NCBI GenBank assembly: GCA_019321725.1
Contig: CM033118.1
Location: 9,140,071 to 9,204,070, forward strand
DNA: 64,000 nucleotides
Origin: Paulownia fortunei
Taxonomy: Eukaryota; Streptophyta; Magnoliopsida; Lamiales; Paulowniaceae
Direction: 5' to 3'
Numbering within the stretch: position 1 is the first letter of the stretch; each line of letters opens with the position of its first letter. Below, piece after piece: positions 12,768 to 24,900 of the stretch. The position numbers and the translations under genes are program-made. The notes below the pieces were generated by a model that worked only from the letters and a program-made list of their open reading frames with translations, was not told the DNA's origin and made no database searches.

Positions 12768-15700
12768 CATATATATATTCATATGTAATTTAGGTGGAAT
12801 GGGATTGGGGTTGGTTGGCCAAGACTCATGAATTGCCCCGAACCCACCCAGGTCCAAAAAACAAACCCGAGATGTGCTTTCTAACCCGTTTATGGATTCA
12901 GAACTGCCAATTCGAGGCTGGTTGGGGGCCTGTCTGGAGCTATTGCCATCCCTACTTGTTAGGGCATGAAGGAAATGAAGAAGATGCAAGACATAGAAAA
13001 GGGCGAAAAAATTACCGGAACTGATTGTGGCCGTTATTCTTCTATGTAGCCATGATGGGATGAAGAATATTGGTTGAAGACTACCTAGTCAAAACTTCTT
13101 ACGTTCAATCCAGTCTTTTGCAATTAAACCTCAAAGTTCCTTGAGTTCTCAATAGTTACCGTACTTAAATATCCTAATCATTGCATTACCCCAATTTATA
13201 TCCTTTTGAATTTACCTTAGCATCATTTTGATTTGCCTATTTGGACTTACCTCTTTGCACTTAAGACTGGTCTCTGGAGGAAATTACCAAAACAGGGTTA
13301 GGACACACTTTTGTTGTTGAGGTGAAGGTGAAGAGAATTTGCTGAACTAAAAGGAGAACAAGAAATGTTTCATATCTCTAGCTTGTATTGGTGCGCTAGA
13401 ACTTAATATCATATTGGAAAAGTCACAGAAATGTTGGTTTTAAGAGAGTTACAGCAGGTCTTAAAGGTCCTTGGTGGGGTGTGACGACAGAGAGATTATA
13501 CAGACAAGGGTTCATGTGTTATTTTAACTCCAACATCTTCTACACCTGTAACACACACTCACATAGTCTTTCTTACTTCTATTTTTTTATTTCATTTCAT
13601 TTATGCCTTCTGAAATTTAATTATGCCTCAAAATTTGGAAAGATCTAATTTTCATCCATATTTCCTTCCTATTCTTACATGTTTCCAAATACTAAGGATC
13701 TGTATTCAACATTTCAATTTTCTGTTTTGTTTTTTAACTTAAGAGTCACATAATGGAATAAAGAAAACATTTTTTGAATTGCTCCATTTCAGAAATGCTT
13801 CTTAAAAACAATGAACAACATTAATAGAATCTACACAGAAAACCTATATCTGATCTATTTTCTATTTAAAAGTCTTAAATAGGTTATTAAAAGAACAGAA
13901 AATGAAAAAAAATTGTCATGCTTGTTTTCTTATTACATGGGTCCACACATCTTATATTCCTAAAAAGAACATTTCATTTTTTAAATACTTGTTTTCTAGT
14001 CATCTTGTTATAAATGCTGACAAACAGGCCAACAATTGGCTTCAGCTGTTCTCTTTATTCCTTTTGGGGAAATGCTGACAGACAGTATGTCCTTATATCC
14101 AACCTTTCTGGAAGTAGGGCAATTTAATGCCTGTGAATACCTTTTGGTTTAGTTTTTATGACTTGTTAACATCTTTTGGTAGTTTTTTATTACCCCTCTT
14201 TTGACATGACTCATAAATTCTACCAGATGAAAAAATTGCAGTACTGATATAATGAAAAATTCAAGCTGAGAAAGATAATGCTATTGAGATACAAATACGG
14301 AGTCCATACTTTTACAACACATGCTTTAAAATATTCATATGGTTCCTGTATTTTGAAATAGTGTACATTTTCCCTACAATCTTTAAACTAGATGAAGCAA
14401 ATGGTTCCAATATGTTGACTCCCGCATGTGGTATCATACAGCACTGCATTTGTGTTGGTAACGAGTAGTGTTACTAGGTGTATGCACTTTCCAAGAAAGT
14501 CTGGGAGTGTTTCTCTTCATCCCCTTTCTTTTTTTGCTGCAAAGAATCTTTGATTGATAAATAGTTTGCTGAATGTGGTTTATTTTACTCTTTTATGGTT
14601 CTGTTGTTTTAGCTTACAGGTTTTTAGAAATTTGAACTTGAAATGGAATTGTTTAGAATTGTTGGAATGTGAATTAGTATTGGTGAGCTTAACTCAAAAC
14701 TGTTCATCAGTTCCTCCTGCTCAATTGTCTTTTCTTTTAAAATAGTTTTCATAATAAGTTAAACTATTAATTTATCTTGTTATGATCCGTACATCGCAAT
14801 GTTTGTTACAATGGTAGGAATTCTCTGTACTCTACAGTTCCTTATGTTTCTGAATATTTTCTTTGAAATATAGGACTTCGATGCTTGAAGCTTAAACCCA
14901 TGTGGTTAATAATTCATATTTGTAGGTGGTATAAGATGTGTCAAGAATGTTACCATTCATAATGCTCCCATATTGTCTATAAATGCGGGCGAACACTGGT
15001 TAGGAATAGGAGCAGCCGATAATTCAATGTCCCTCTTCCATCGACCTCAAGAGAGACTTGGTGGACTCTCCAGTACAGGTTCAAAGATGGCTGGGTGGCA
15101 ACTCTACAGGACTCCACAAAAAGCAGTTGCTATGGTGAGGTTTTCCCGCCCTACTTACTACTATTATTATTTGGGTTCTGAAGCCATCAAGCTCATAATT
15201 ATGACCCATATATTCTGATCTGATCTAATTATGGTTTGCTGAGCCCGGGCGTATGCTTTGCCTTCTAGCTCTGCTAATGTTTTTTCTTCTCTCCCCTAGG
15301 AGTTGTGATCACCTTTATCTAAGCTCAACTTTGTTGTGCAGATACCAGTGGATTTGATCAAGTTGTTAGTGATCATATTTTAAATACCCAGACCTATCTA
15401 ATAAACACTATTCAGAGACTAATTCTCCTTCATTTTGAAATTCACTGTTGATTTACTTTGATAAACTGTCTTATAGTATCATAAAATTGGTGAGAAAAGA
15501 TAAATTTATTTAAATATACATGTAACTTCCCTCATGGGTTCAATGTCCTTTTCACTTGAGAGATGATTAACTCCTTTAGAAGTGTCAGTGGAAAATCTGT
15601 GGTTTTGAAAACACGAGGCTGTAAGTTGCATATTTTTCAACCATAGATACTGAAATATTAAAATGTTCTAATAAAACATATGAGACCTTTTGGAAACACC

Positions 15701-17269
15701 TATATATGTAAAAGATGCAGAAAAAAATAAGGTTCTTGTTAGTGTGTGTGCGAGTGTTTTTGCTGTGATTAAGTTCCTCATAACTACAACATATCAATAT
15801 TTGTTTTTGATCCTGTTCTGAAAAATCATTGGTCAATGATGATCTGTTTTAAAGAATGATTGTAAAAAAATGTTGTATTTCCATGGTTGATAAAACTATA
15901 TCTTGACTGAAGACTTCATATTATTTACTAGACAATAGGCGACTCACATAAACATAACTGTCACTGAGATTGTTTGAGCATGTACAGTGTTGGCAGTCTG
16001 GGAACATTAACAGATATGTTTATGGTAAAACTGAGGAGTTGAACTAAAATCACATGGAAAAGGTTACTAAAACGGATATTGTGGAAAAAAGTAATAAACT
16101 GTATTTTCATATTTGCTGGATTTACACATTCTCTCTTTTTATATACAAATCTCCTTTGGAGATAAAAATGGAAAAGAATAAATATTGACACAAAAAAAGA
16201 ATGATTCCTAAGAATCAGGAAACTGATTCCAATATATCTAATTCCATGATTCTAGGAACATAATTAATAAAACATCCCTGAATTAGTTATACAACTAATG
16301 AGAGAGAATCAGATTTTTCCACAGATATAGTTTCAAGTGGACTTATATCTGAACTTGAAACCCTATTGTTTGGTTTTAAAATATTGGAAGTGAAGTGTGA
16401 TAACAAAGTAATAGGTAGATGGAAAACAGAAATCTGTTCTCCTACGATATAGGGCACCTTATTAAATGATAGTTCAAAGTTGTAAGTGTGCTTCTATCTA
16501 TATTCTTGTTTTCTACTTAATGTTTAGCAGGTACATCCTGTTTCATTTGACTTAATTTATCTTTCTAAATGCTCATTCTCGGCAGGCCATATCTGGGGAA
16601 TGTCTCTCCACTCAGTACTCTAGCCAGTAACTTGAAAGGCAGCCGCATATATTCTGATACATGAATATCAACAATACCAATTGTTAGCAAATAAAACAAA
16701 ACTATTAGTTTCAATTTGCAACTCAAAGCAATTCATTTCTGACCAGTCATGGAGACAAAACCCAATTTTATTGCTGTTTTTGTTTAGTCTTTTAAGAACA
16801 ACCTAGGTACTGATAAAGGATAAACAATTTGTTTAAGGAACCTAACAGCTAGAATTTGAACTGAAAAAATTTGATGGAAAGAAAGGATTTCGTCAGGAGA
16901 TGATAGGCATTTGAGTTAAATTCATACATCTTGTTAGGCATTTCAAAATTAAATATTGTTCGGCATTTTATTATTAAGTGAAATAGATTTGTAGCTCTTT
17001 TATGCCTCTGTTGAGGATAGTAGCTGAGGAATTGTGTGTCTGGGTGAATAATGTTGAATAATGTCTCAAAAATACTTTATGCAATAACGCTTAGCACTTC
17101 ATGCACCACTGATGAGCGGCTGACATTGATTATGACTGGTTGATTAGTTTGGCAATTTTCTTGATGGTTTCAGGTTAGATGTGTGGCTTCTGACCTCGAA
17201 AGGAAGAGGATCTGTACCGGGGGACGTAATGGGATGCTTAGGTTGTGGGATGCTACTATTAACATCTGA
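1991..17269 (+). CDS. SCD1: SCD1-like DENN/WD40 protein, 3' part (11 exons, 495 codons plus stop; 5' partial)
   Basis: SCD1 (Stomatal Cytokinesis Defective 1) is a plant DENN plus WD40 protein acting in clathrin-linked trafficking at the plasma membrane and in cytokinesis and cell expansion (established knowledge). Exons, all GT-AG: 1991-2074, 3496-3748, 3824-4023, 4843-4907, 5170-5293, 7976-8157, 8306-8377, 8453-8613, 8739-8780, 14926-15134, 17174-17269 (stop TGA 17267-17269). They sum to 1488 bp and stay in frame. The first exons give LADTDAWYMIETIAGKNNIG and IKIRGFLSHIRQ, followed by a Ser-rich linker (GVGRSWVQSMFSRDRASSFS). From GHSGAVTALH onward there are eight WD40 blades, for example GSTDCTVKIWD, GSDDQSVLVWD, AAHDGTVKMWD, GGRDAVVNIWD, GSDDWTARMWA, GSNDGLLRFWE, AADNSMSLFH and GGRNGMLRLWDA. 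The protein ends ATINI. The DENN domain is upstream of the window. No lesion was found, so the gene looks functional. Introns of 2.7 kb (5294-7975) and 6.1 kb (8781-14925) are unusually long. Confidence 0.93.
4922..5007. repeat. Compound microsatellite (CT)n ... (GT)n in an SCD1 intron
   Basis: About 14 CT units (4922-4949) are followed after a short spacer by about 14 GT units (4979-5007). They lie 15 bp after the donor at 4908. The CT run could serve as a polymorphic marker. Confidence 0.95.
5294..7975 (+). other. SCD1 intron of 2.7 kb, non-coding
   Basis: Flanked by a GT donor after GHDAQ and a TTTTAG acceptor before VSIVRM. It contains a poly-T run (about 6262-6281). Around 6130-6490 is a stretch with a TAGGCCTGTCAG-like left end and a right end whose reverse complement is TAGGGTTGTAAATGTG, perhaps an old hAT-type MITE. 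Around 7118-7250 is a short open stretch described in the findings. No independent gene was seen. Confidence 0.6.
8969..10065 (-). repeat. Probable solo Ty3/gypsy LTR inside SCD1 intron
   Basis: The block begins TGTCAACAAGTAATAAAG and ends TTGTGCTTATCA, giving TG...CA ends. The TATCA terminus matches the style of the Athila-type LTR at 40176-41783, which ends CACTTATCA. The segment AGTGCACAAATCTATCRATWATRT near its right end recurs at about 38039-38090 next to a gypsy gag remnant, so this is a repeated LTR family. No internal pol sequence is attached, hence the solo-LTR call. Flanking 5-mers (CACAG and ATAGA) do not match, so ends may be off by some bases or the target duplication has decayed. 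Confidence 0.6.
10066..12727 (+). other. SCD1 intron continuation, no gene recognised
   Basis: Contains an alternating TA/CATA low-complexity tract (about 10380-10475), a small GC-richer island at about 10960-11170 that I could not identify, and otherwise AT-rich intron sequence. An open frame over the island (10921-11214) shows no recognisable protein. Confidence 0.5.
12728..12778. repeat. (AT)n(GT)n(AT)n microsatellite
   Basis: Alternating AT, then about ten GT units, then AT again. It directly abuts a GC-richer MITE-like stretch at 12790-12955. Confidence 0.95.
12790..12955. mobile_element. hAT-type MITE fragment
   Basis: A GC-rich stretch full of CCC/GGG runs ends in ATTGCCATCCCTA. Its reverse complement, TAGGGATGGCAAT, is the usual terminus of a very common plant hAT MITE family. 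The left terminus is not clear, so this is scored as a fragment. Confidence 0.45.
12956..14925 (+). other. SCD1 intron remainder, nothing recognised
   Basis: AT-rich intron DNA up to the acceptor TTTGTAG at 14919-14925. No coding or mobile-element signal was recognised. Confidence 0.5.
15135..17173 (+). other. Last SCD1 intron (2.0 kb), nothing recognised
   Basis: Bounded by donor GTGAGG after KAVAM and acceptor GGTTTCAG before VRCVASD. The splice junction preserves the WD40 frame. No other feature was identified. Confidence 0.7.
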
Positions 17270-17700
17270 GTTCTTTTTTTGTGCAAGTTTTGCTGTAACT
17301 TGAAAACATGCTTTGTATGGATACATCTTGTCTATAGACTTGGCATAAGAGATGGCAGAGCTGCAGTATAGGAGCCAGTGAAATTGTTCATTGAGGATAA
17401 TATTCTTCTGAACATCTTTAATTTCTCTTGATTTACTTCAAGGCATCAATTTGTAAATTGAAGTATAATTTTATGGTGTATACTACTAGCTGGATTGGGT
17501 TTGTGATGTTGCAAAAGCAAAGAGTTCCAACTGCGAATTTTTTTTGTGCCATATATGCCATTAGAAGTTCATATTAGAGTAGCTTATGTTTGGTGTTGAA
17601 CGAAATGTGATTTAGCTCCAATAGCCAAAAACCCTTTTGGTCACTTTGATCTTATAATTCTTAATACGCGCCTGCTTGTATAATCAATCATTTTGTAATC
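17270..17700 (+). other. Probable SCD1 3' UTR and downstream flank
   Basis: Moderately T-rich sequence after the stop. No canonical AATAAA was seen close to the stop, so the cleavage site is not placed. Beyond about 17700 the composition falls sharply to very AT-rich. Confidence 0.4.
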
Positions 17701-18314
17701 AGTCATTTTGTACTACTAGTAAGAAGCAGCATGTGCCTTGCACATGATGATGCATATAAGTATATTAAAGTAATTATATTAATTAATAACTAAAATATTA
17801 GAAGGTATTTTTATAAATAAAGAAATATTAATTATATACTTAATTAATTAAAATAAAAACAATACAAAGTACTAAATATTTTATTTTTAGTAAGTATAGA
17901 TTTATATGAATGATTACAAATATTTAAAGAACTAAATTTAATGATAATTTAAAAAATAAAAAATAATTAAACTGAATAAGTTCTTATATAAATTTATAAT
18001 CATTTTAATCATTCTTTTGTTTGATTTTGATGGTTGGATAAATCTTCCTTCTACTTGATTTCTTAATTTTTTGTGCATTAGATATGATCAAGTAATTTCA
18101 CATACTAAAACTTGATGAATATTATTTTTCAACTATTTATAATAATATTCAACTTTTTAAGTTATTGTAATATTCATATTTAATCAAGAAAAAATATTAA
18201 AAAAATAAATCAAAAGGTCACATTTAATAAAAAAAAAATCAAGTAAACTAAATTATTTTTTGGCCAAAATCAAATACAGTATCATGATATTATTCATAAT
18301 TATTAATTAATTCA

Positions 18315-18315
18315 A

Positions 18316-18362
<47 letters not shown>
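18315..18362. repeat. (AT)n(AG)n microsatellite
   Basis: About 13 AT units followed directly by about 10 AG units. Confidence 0.95.
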
Positions 18363-18749
18363 CTAATCTTATACATATGCTTATTTACTTCTCTTGTTCA
18401 TGTCATTTTTTCTCTCTTATTCCTTCCAATAAAAAAATATAACCAAAAACAAAAGTTGCAATATAGAAGCTCAATAAAAAGTTAACTTTTATATTTATTT
18501 TTTTTGTTCATTTCATTAACAACCTTATAAATATTTTTAACATAAAATCTAAAATTAGGGCTATTGAAATTCACCTCTCTTGAGGTTTAAATTAACAAAT
18601 GGTTTAAGGAATGCCCAAATAATATCAAATTAATACACATTAAATGAAGTTCTTCTAATTGTTTATACAATGGCTTATATATCTATTCAACTTTAATTCT
18701 TGTTTTAGTCTTTCATAATATATTTTCGTTTTGTAAAGTTAAATTATTT

Positions 18750-19965
18750 TGTTACTTGAATTTTATCATAAATACCATATTGGTGATTAAATTTTTTCAA
18801 TTTTTAAGGGTCTAATTTTTTAAGGAGCCTAACTTTTGAGATAAATATTAATACATATTAAATAAAATCCTTTAAATTTTTGTTCCTATTTTATTTTTAC
18901 AAAAACATTTACACCCTTTTTAATTCTTTTTACTTTTAATTATCCTTTATTTTGTCATTTAATTCTATTTATTATTAACATTGATTTAAGATGCTCTAAC
19001 ATACCTCATATGAATAAAAAATAAAAAGACTATACTAAAAATACAAGAGATTGAAATTTTTATATATAACTTTCAAACTAATATTTATGAGGTGTACTAT
19101 CAAAAATATGATTTGCAAAAGTCATAATAAATCCTTATTTATGGTTTTAAAATGTTCTTCTTAACTTTTTGGACTTTTCATCTCGTTGATTAGACTCAAT
19201 TAATTTAAAGAATGAGAAGAAAACATATTAAAAATAAAGCAAATATTTCTCTTATTCTATCTACTCTCTGTTTTCTCAAATCTTAGTATTTTAAAATTAA
19301 ATTTAAAATCTCTTCTCAGGTTTATTAACAATCATGTGAGTATTATATAACACTTGAATTTAAGGTTATTTGAATCTCTCTCCAGATATTTACAATTTAT
19401 CTCTTTAGTCTTATTAAGTCTAAAAAAAAAATTATATTTACACACAAAAAAACTTAACCTAGCATACATGAAAACAACCCATCATTTTAATTAAGAGCTA
19501 TGCTTTAAATAAAATAATAATAATAATAAATCAAAATTAAATTTTGAAACTCTCTTTGAATGTATACCATATACCTTAATTTAATGAGTAATAAAACCAC
19601 ATATAGCTTTTAAAAAGAAATATGAGACCAAAATTTTAATTTACAGGCAACAATCAATAATTATAAATAATATTAATTAACTTTTATGTTTAATAATACT
19701 TTATAAAAACTATAGTTTTTCAAATGATTCTTTTAAATTAAATTAAATCTATCTTCTTCAATGAGTAAAAAGACTAAATTAATTCATATATGAAGAAACA
19801 ACGAATAATAAAGAAAAAAATATAGTTTTCAAAATGTACAAATTATTGAAATAAGTAAAAGATCAAAATTAAAGTTAAAGTATATTTACTAAAGAAAAGA
19901 GTATAAATTAAATTTTATATGTTTGAAATACATATAATTTAAAAAACACTAAGTGAGGGTCATGA
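18750..19965. repeat. Diverged long duplication, copy A
   Basis: Aligns collinearly by eye with 20485-21545. Shared landmarks include ATTAACAATCATGTGARTATTAT, the AAAATATAGTTTT...GATCAAAATTAAA stretch and the terminal TTTTATATRTTTGAAATAYATATAAT. Many substitutions and small indels show it is old. No terminal repeats or coding sequence were found. Confidence 0.7.
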
Positions 19966-20484
19966 AAATGCATAATTATGAAAAAAAATGTTATACCAAA
20001 ATTTAAACCACGATGTTTAATAATATAAAATATGCATTAATATTTAATCAATGATAAAAAAAATACATATGAAAATAACTCCTCTTGATTTTTTTTCTAA
20101 AAGCGTACAATAACATTTACAATTGAACTTGAATCTTCCATTTTATTATGAAATTATGCAAGTGCAAATTCATGAATCAAATTTAATTATAAAAGTCTAA
20201 TTATTCTATATGAAATTAATTTATACTTCTTATGTTGTGGAAGAGACTACAAAATTTATAATTTGATTTCTTTCATTTCTTTTTTTTTTTATAAAATTAC
20301 TTATTGTAAAACATAACTACCAATTACCTTTTCTAAAAGTTATGCTTTTTTTTATCTTTAAATAAATTTCTCTAAATTTTTTTATTAAATAAGGAAATGT
20401 GGTTGACAAAGACTTAAACCTCAATGTGCAAATAACCACTTAAATTTGTTATGCATGATCTGACATAGTAAACTTAAAGATAAA

Positions 20485-21545
20485 TTTGTTACATAAGTCT
20501 TACCGTGAATGCCGTATTGGTACCTAAATTAACATATAAGGAAGAAATAGTTGACTTTTACCATAATGTCAAATTGATACATTTAAATAAAATTCTTTTA
20601 GTTTTTCGTCTTACAATAGCATACATTACTTTTAGACTTTAATTTGTTATATATTGACTTTTTCTTGTTCTATCTACTCGTTTTTTTTCTTTTGAAATCT
20701 TAATATTAAAAATTAAATTTAAAATCTTAATATTTAAAAATTAAATTTAAAATCTCTTCTAAGGTTTTATTAACAATCATGTGAATATTATTATTATAAC
20801 ATATGGATTTAAGGTTATTCGAATCCACATTTTCTCAGATTTGCAATTTTATTAAAATATATCTCTAGTCCTATTATGTCAAAAATTCCAAAGAATATTG
20901 TATTTAAGAAAAATAAATTAACCTAATATATATGACAATAATCGATCATTTTAATTAAAAATCAGGTTTTAAATAGAATTATAAAAAAAGTGATAAGCCA
21001 AAATTTAAATTTTGAAACACTTTTCGATTGAATACAGATACATTAATCTAATAATACATAGTTTTAAAAAGAAATAGGAGCTCAAAATTCTAATTTTGAG
21101 GCAATCATCAATAATTTTAAATTTTGGAACTCTCTTTGATTGTATGCTAAACTACCTTAATTTAGTAATAACAAAACCATCTATAGTTTTAAAAAGAAAT
21201 AGGAGACTTAAATTTTAATTTTGAGGCAACTATCAATAATTATAAATAGTATTGATTAACTTTTATGTTTAAAGATACTTTCCCAAAACTAAAATTTTCT
21301 AGATGAATATTTTAAAGTATAAAATAACTTAAATTAAATTCTATCTTCTTGAATAATTAAAGAGAATATTATAATTCAGATATGGAAAAAAATGAATACT
21401 AATGAAAAAAATATAGTTTTTGAAATGCATAAATTGTTAGAATTAACTAAAAGATCAAAATTAAATTTTAAGTAGAAAGGAAAGATTATAAATTAACTTT
21501 TATATATTTGAAATATATATAATTCTAAAAACTTAAAATGAGTAA
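20485..21545. repeat. Diverged long duplication, copy B, with a nested ~128-bp tandem duplication
   Basis: Second copy of the unit at 18750-19965, in direct orientation. Inside it, the segment containing ATAGTTTTAAAAAGAAATAGGAG occurs twice (about 20990-21117 and 21118-21245), so a further local tandem duplication followed. Confidence 0.7.
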
Positions 21546-21599
21546 TTATGAAAAAAAGAAAAAGAAATGTTATTTTTAATCTCTCCATTTTTTAATCTC

Positions 21600-21636
<37 letters not shown>
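21600..21636. repeat. (TG)n microsatellite
   Basis: About 17 uninterrupted TG units. Confidence 0.95.
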
Positions 21637-21638
<2 letters not shown>

Positions 21639-22029
21639 GTGGACTCCAACAGCTGTGAGGTTCTTTTTATCTATGAAGTTGATTTAATTTTTTAAATTAT
21701 ATACATGATATTGGTTGTGAAAATTGATAGTTAAGTTATTATTATTTTTTTGTAAGGTCAAGCTTTTTTTTTCTCTGAATCGATAAATAGTAACATTATT
21801 CTAACAATATGATATAATTTAATTTTAACAAATGAAATAGTGTGAAAATTTGAAAGAAAAATCAAAAGTGAATAAAGTTAAAAGTGTATACCATGTCATT
21901 ATGAGAAATCTAGAAGACAAATTATAAGGGTTTCACTCAATAGGTTTGAATTTGATATTAACGGTGAAACTGGGTATGACTTAAAATATTTGTAAAAATT
22001 CAATTACTAATGCGACTTTCATGAGAAAA

Positions 22030-22480
22030 TATGAGTACCAAAATGATATGTACTCTTCAAAATTATTATATTATAGTACATTACAGGTTTAAGTATTATT
22101 ATAAAAATATGTAGATGTTTATAATAAAATGAAAAAAAAGTTGGAAAAAGTGTTTTTTTGTAGTTCTTTGTACTATATTTTTTTAGTTATGTTTGTAACT
22201 TTTTTTTTTTTAGTTACATTTCTTTGTTGCAGAGAGTAAGGGAGAGAAATGGAAGGTGGCAAGATGAATAAGTAAGGAATAGACATGATTATAGTTTATA
22301 TTTTTTAATTTAATAACTAGTAATTATGAATAAAATCATCAAGTTGTGCTTGGTTTTGATAAAATAATAATAATAATTTATTTGAAGATTTTTAATTAAA
22401 CATAATATTTATTGGTTATTTGTTAATTCTTCTCTTGATTAATTATAAGTATTACTTCAATTGAGAAAATTGAATATCAT
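22030..22480. repeat. Diverged direct repeat, partner of 24480-24900
   Basis: Shared order of motifs: GGTTTAAGTATT or equivalent, TAATAAATAGTAATTATGAAT-like, a TGCTTGGTTTT stretch, then TTTATTGGTTATTT followed by TTCTCTTRATTAA. The two copies are strongly diverged. Confidence 0.55.
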
Positions 22481-22756
22481 TACAAATAATTAAAAAATTA
22501 TTCATCATAGCTTAGCAGTAAAGTTACTCGTGGTAATAAATGATGCACTTAAAGCGTTGTATATGGTAATATATTTTGGGAAGTCTATAGATAAATTGGG
22601 ATAAAAGTACGAAATTAAAATTGTTATACTATCTATTATAGCTCTAATCAGTAATTATTAAATAGTCAAAAAGTTTTCGGACTTTATCAAGTTCAAAGTT
22701 GTACTTTAATACAACACAAGTTTTTCTTTTCAATCTGAATCTCTTATTTAAAAGTT

Positions 22757-22986
22757 GGCAATTTGTATTCTTTCTATCATAATTCTTTGAATAATTTGAC
22801 TTTTTAAATAAAATAAATTTCACATAAAACTCAGGCCACATTTATTTTCATTTCCATAAAAAATCTTTATTGACAATTTGTATTCTTTTTATCATAACTC
22901 TTTGAATAATTTGACTTCTAAAATGAAATAAGTTTCACATAAAACTTAGGCCACATTTTTTTATCATTTCCATAAGGAATTTTTGT
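22757..22986. repeat. 115-bp tandem pair
   Basis: CAATTTGTATTCTTT...CTTTGAATAATTTGACTT...TTTCACATAAAACT.AGGCCACATTT is repeated with a 115-bp offset and few differences, so it is younger than the surrounding duplications. Confidence 0.85.
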
Positions 22987-24479
22987 ATTTTTTACTATTT
23001 GAAACTCCAAAATATATTTGTTTTATCTATTTTTATTAGAAATATAATTTATTTTAATATTTTTTTTAAATCTACTATCATTTTACGTCTTTTTATATAA
23101 AAAATACTTTAAAATAAATATATTTTCATTTCCAAACCTATATACATATATAAATATAACTAATCCAAACACATGCTCATTTTTACATGAAAACTTAGTA
23201 AAATTACTTTCAGCCACAAATATACTAAAAATATGAAAATGAGTTTAAAAATAAAATCAAACTAGCTCTTAGATTTGGAGAGTTTTCCAACCATAGATTA
23301 TGGCATATAGATGACAGAGTTATCATCTTTTAAAATTGATCATTTTGCATAGTTGTGGATTTATATTTTCTCTAATTTGCTCACCAATTATCCTATTCCT
23401 ATTATAATTTCAGGAGAAAAAGAAAAAATGATTTACAACATAAATGAAAAAAAAATATAAGGTTAGTTCCAGAAGCTTAGAAGCTAAATAAAAAAAAATT
23501 AATCATAACATAACCAGAACAATTAAGATATTATTAAAAGTTAGAATAAAAATCATTTTGGTACTCAAGTTTTTGTTATTAATCTCAAATTGATAGATTA
23601 GTTTTTACAATACTCTAATTGATACCCAAAATTTACCATAAATGTTAGATTTATCTACATTGGTTGGTCTTCATCCAATTCTTCATTGGGAACTTTTTAT
23701 GATTGTAAACATATATTTTAAACACTTTTTTAATTTCAATTATCCATTTAGTTTCCACGATAACTTTGATTGATTAAATAAATACTATAATAATATAAAT
23801 GTAAAAACTGAATATATTATTTATTTACAATATACAAGCATGCCAATAAGAAATATAAAAGTTTATAGTAAATTATAAAATTAAAAATTAAAATACACCC
23901 AGATGAGAGCAATAAATTTGAAATTGAAATTTATGAGTTGAGTTTTTATAATTGTAAAAGTTGAGATTTTAAGAAAAATACTAGCGAGAATGAGAAAAAT
24001 ATATAGGCCTAATCAATCGGAAGAAAAGTTAAAAAAAAATTAAAATAGAAAGATTAAAAGTTTGTTGAAGCAAAAACATTACCATTAACATCTGAATAAG
24101 GATTTAGTGTAACTTCCACAAATTAAATTTTAGATCTCACCTCATAAATTTTAGTTTGAAGATTATTATTCTTTCTTTAAGTATATTATAATTTAACCTC
24201 TTTTATTTCATCACAATCTTTTAATATCTTACTTTTATGATCATAGAGAATGTTAAATATATGTTATCAATATGAAAATTTAATCTAAACAAATAAAATA
24301 TAACATGAAAATTGAAGGAATTAGTGAATAGAGTTTAAAATGGTATATGTCACTTTAAAAGTTTTAAAAAAAAAAACTAAAAGGGCTTAAGTCAATAGAT
24401 TTAAAATTTATAAAAAACTCAAATATAATTTAAACCATTTGTGAAGATTAAAGTACCAATTTGGCATTCATAATAAAAA

Positions 24480-24900
24480 CTCAGATATCAAAATAACTTT
24501 TACATTTAAAACTTATTGGTTTATAATGCATTATAAATTTAATGTTCGTGATAAAAAAATCTACGTAGCTGTTAATAAAAAAAAATAGATAAACAATTAT
24601 TTTTATAGATTGTTCTTACTACAATTTTATTTTATATTTTTGATTGTGATTATATTTTTTTATTGGAAGGAGTAAAGACATGAAAATGGATAAGTGAAAT
24701 CGGTAAATAGATGAATAATCTTAGCATTAATATATTTTTCAGTTAATAAATAGTAATTATGAATTATATCATTATGGTATGCTTGGTTTTTGTAAATTGA
24801 TAATATTTTAGTTTATGGTAGGTTTTATCATTAAACGTGATATTTTTATTGGTTATTTCTAAATTTTCTCTTAATTAACTATGAATATTACATTGATTAT
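24480..24900. repeat. Diverged direct repeat, partner of 22030-22480
   Basis: Second copy of the unit described at 22030-22480. No coding capacity or terminal repeats were seen. Confidence 0.55.

Noticed and set aside
12681..12989. 102-codon minus-strand open frame
   Set aside because: Its C-terminal part is translated microsatellite and the rest covers a MITE fragment.
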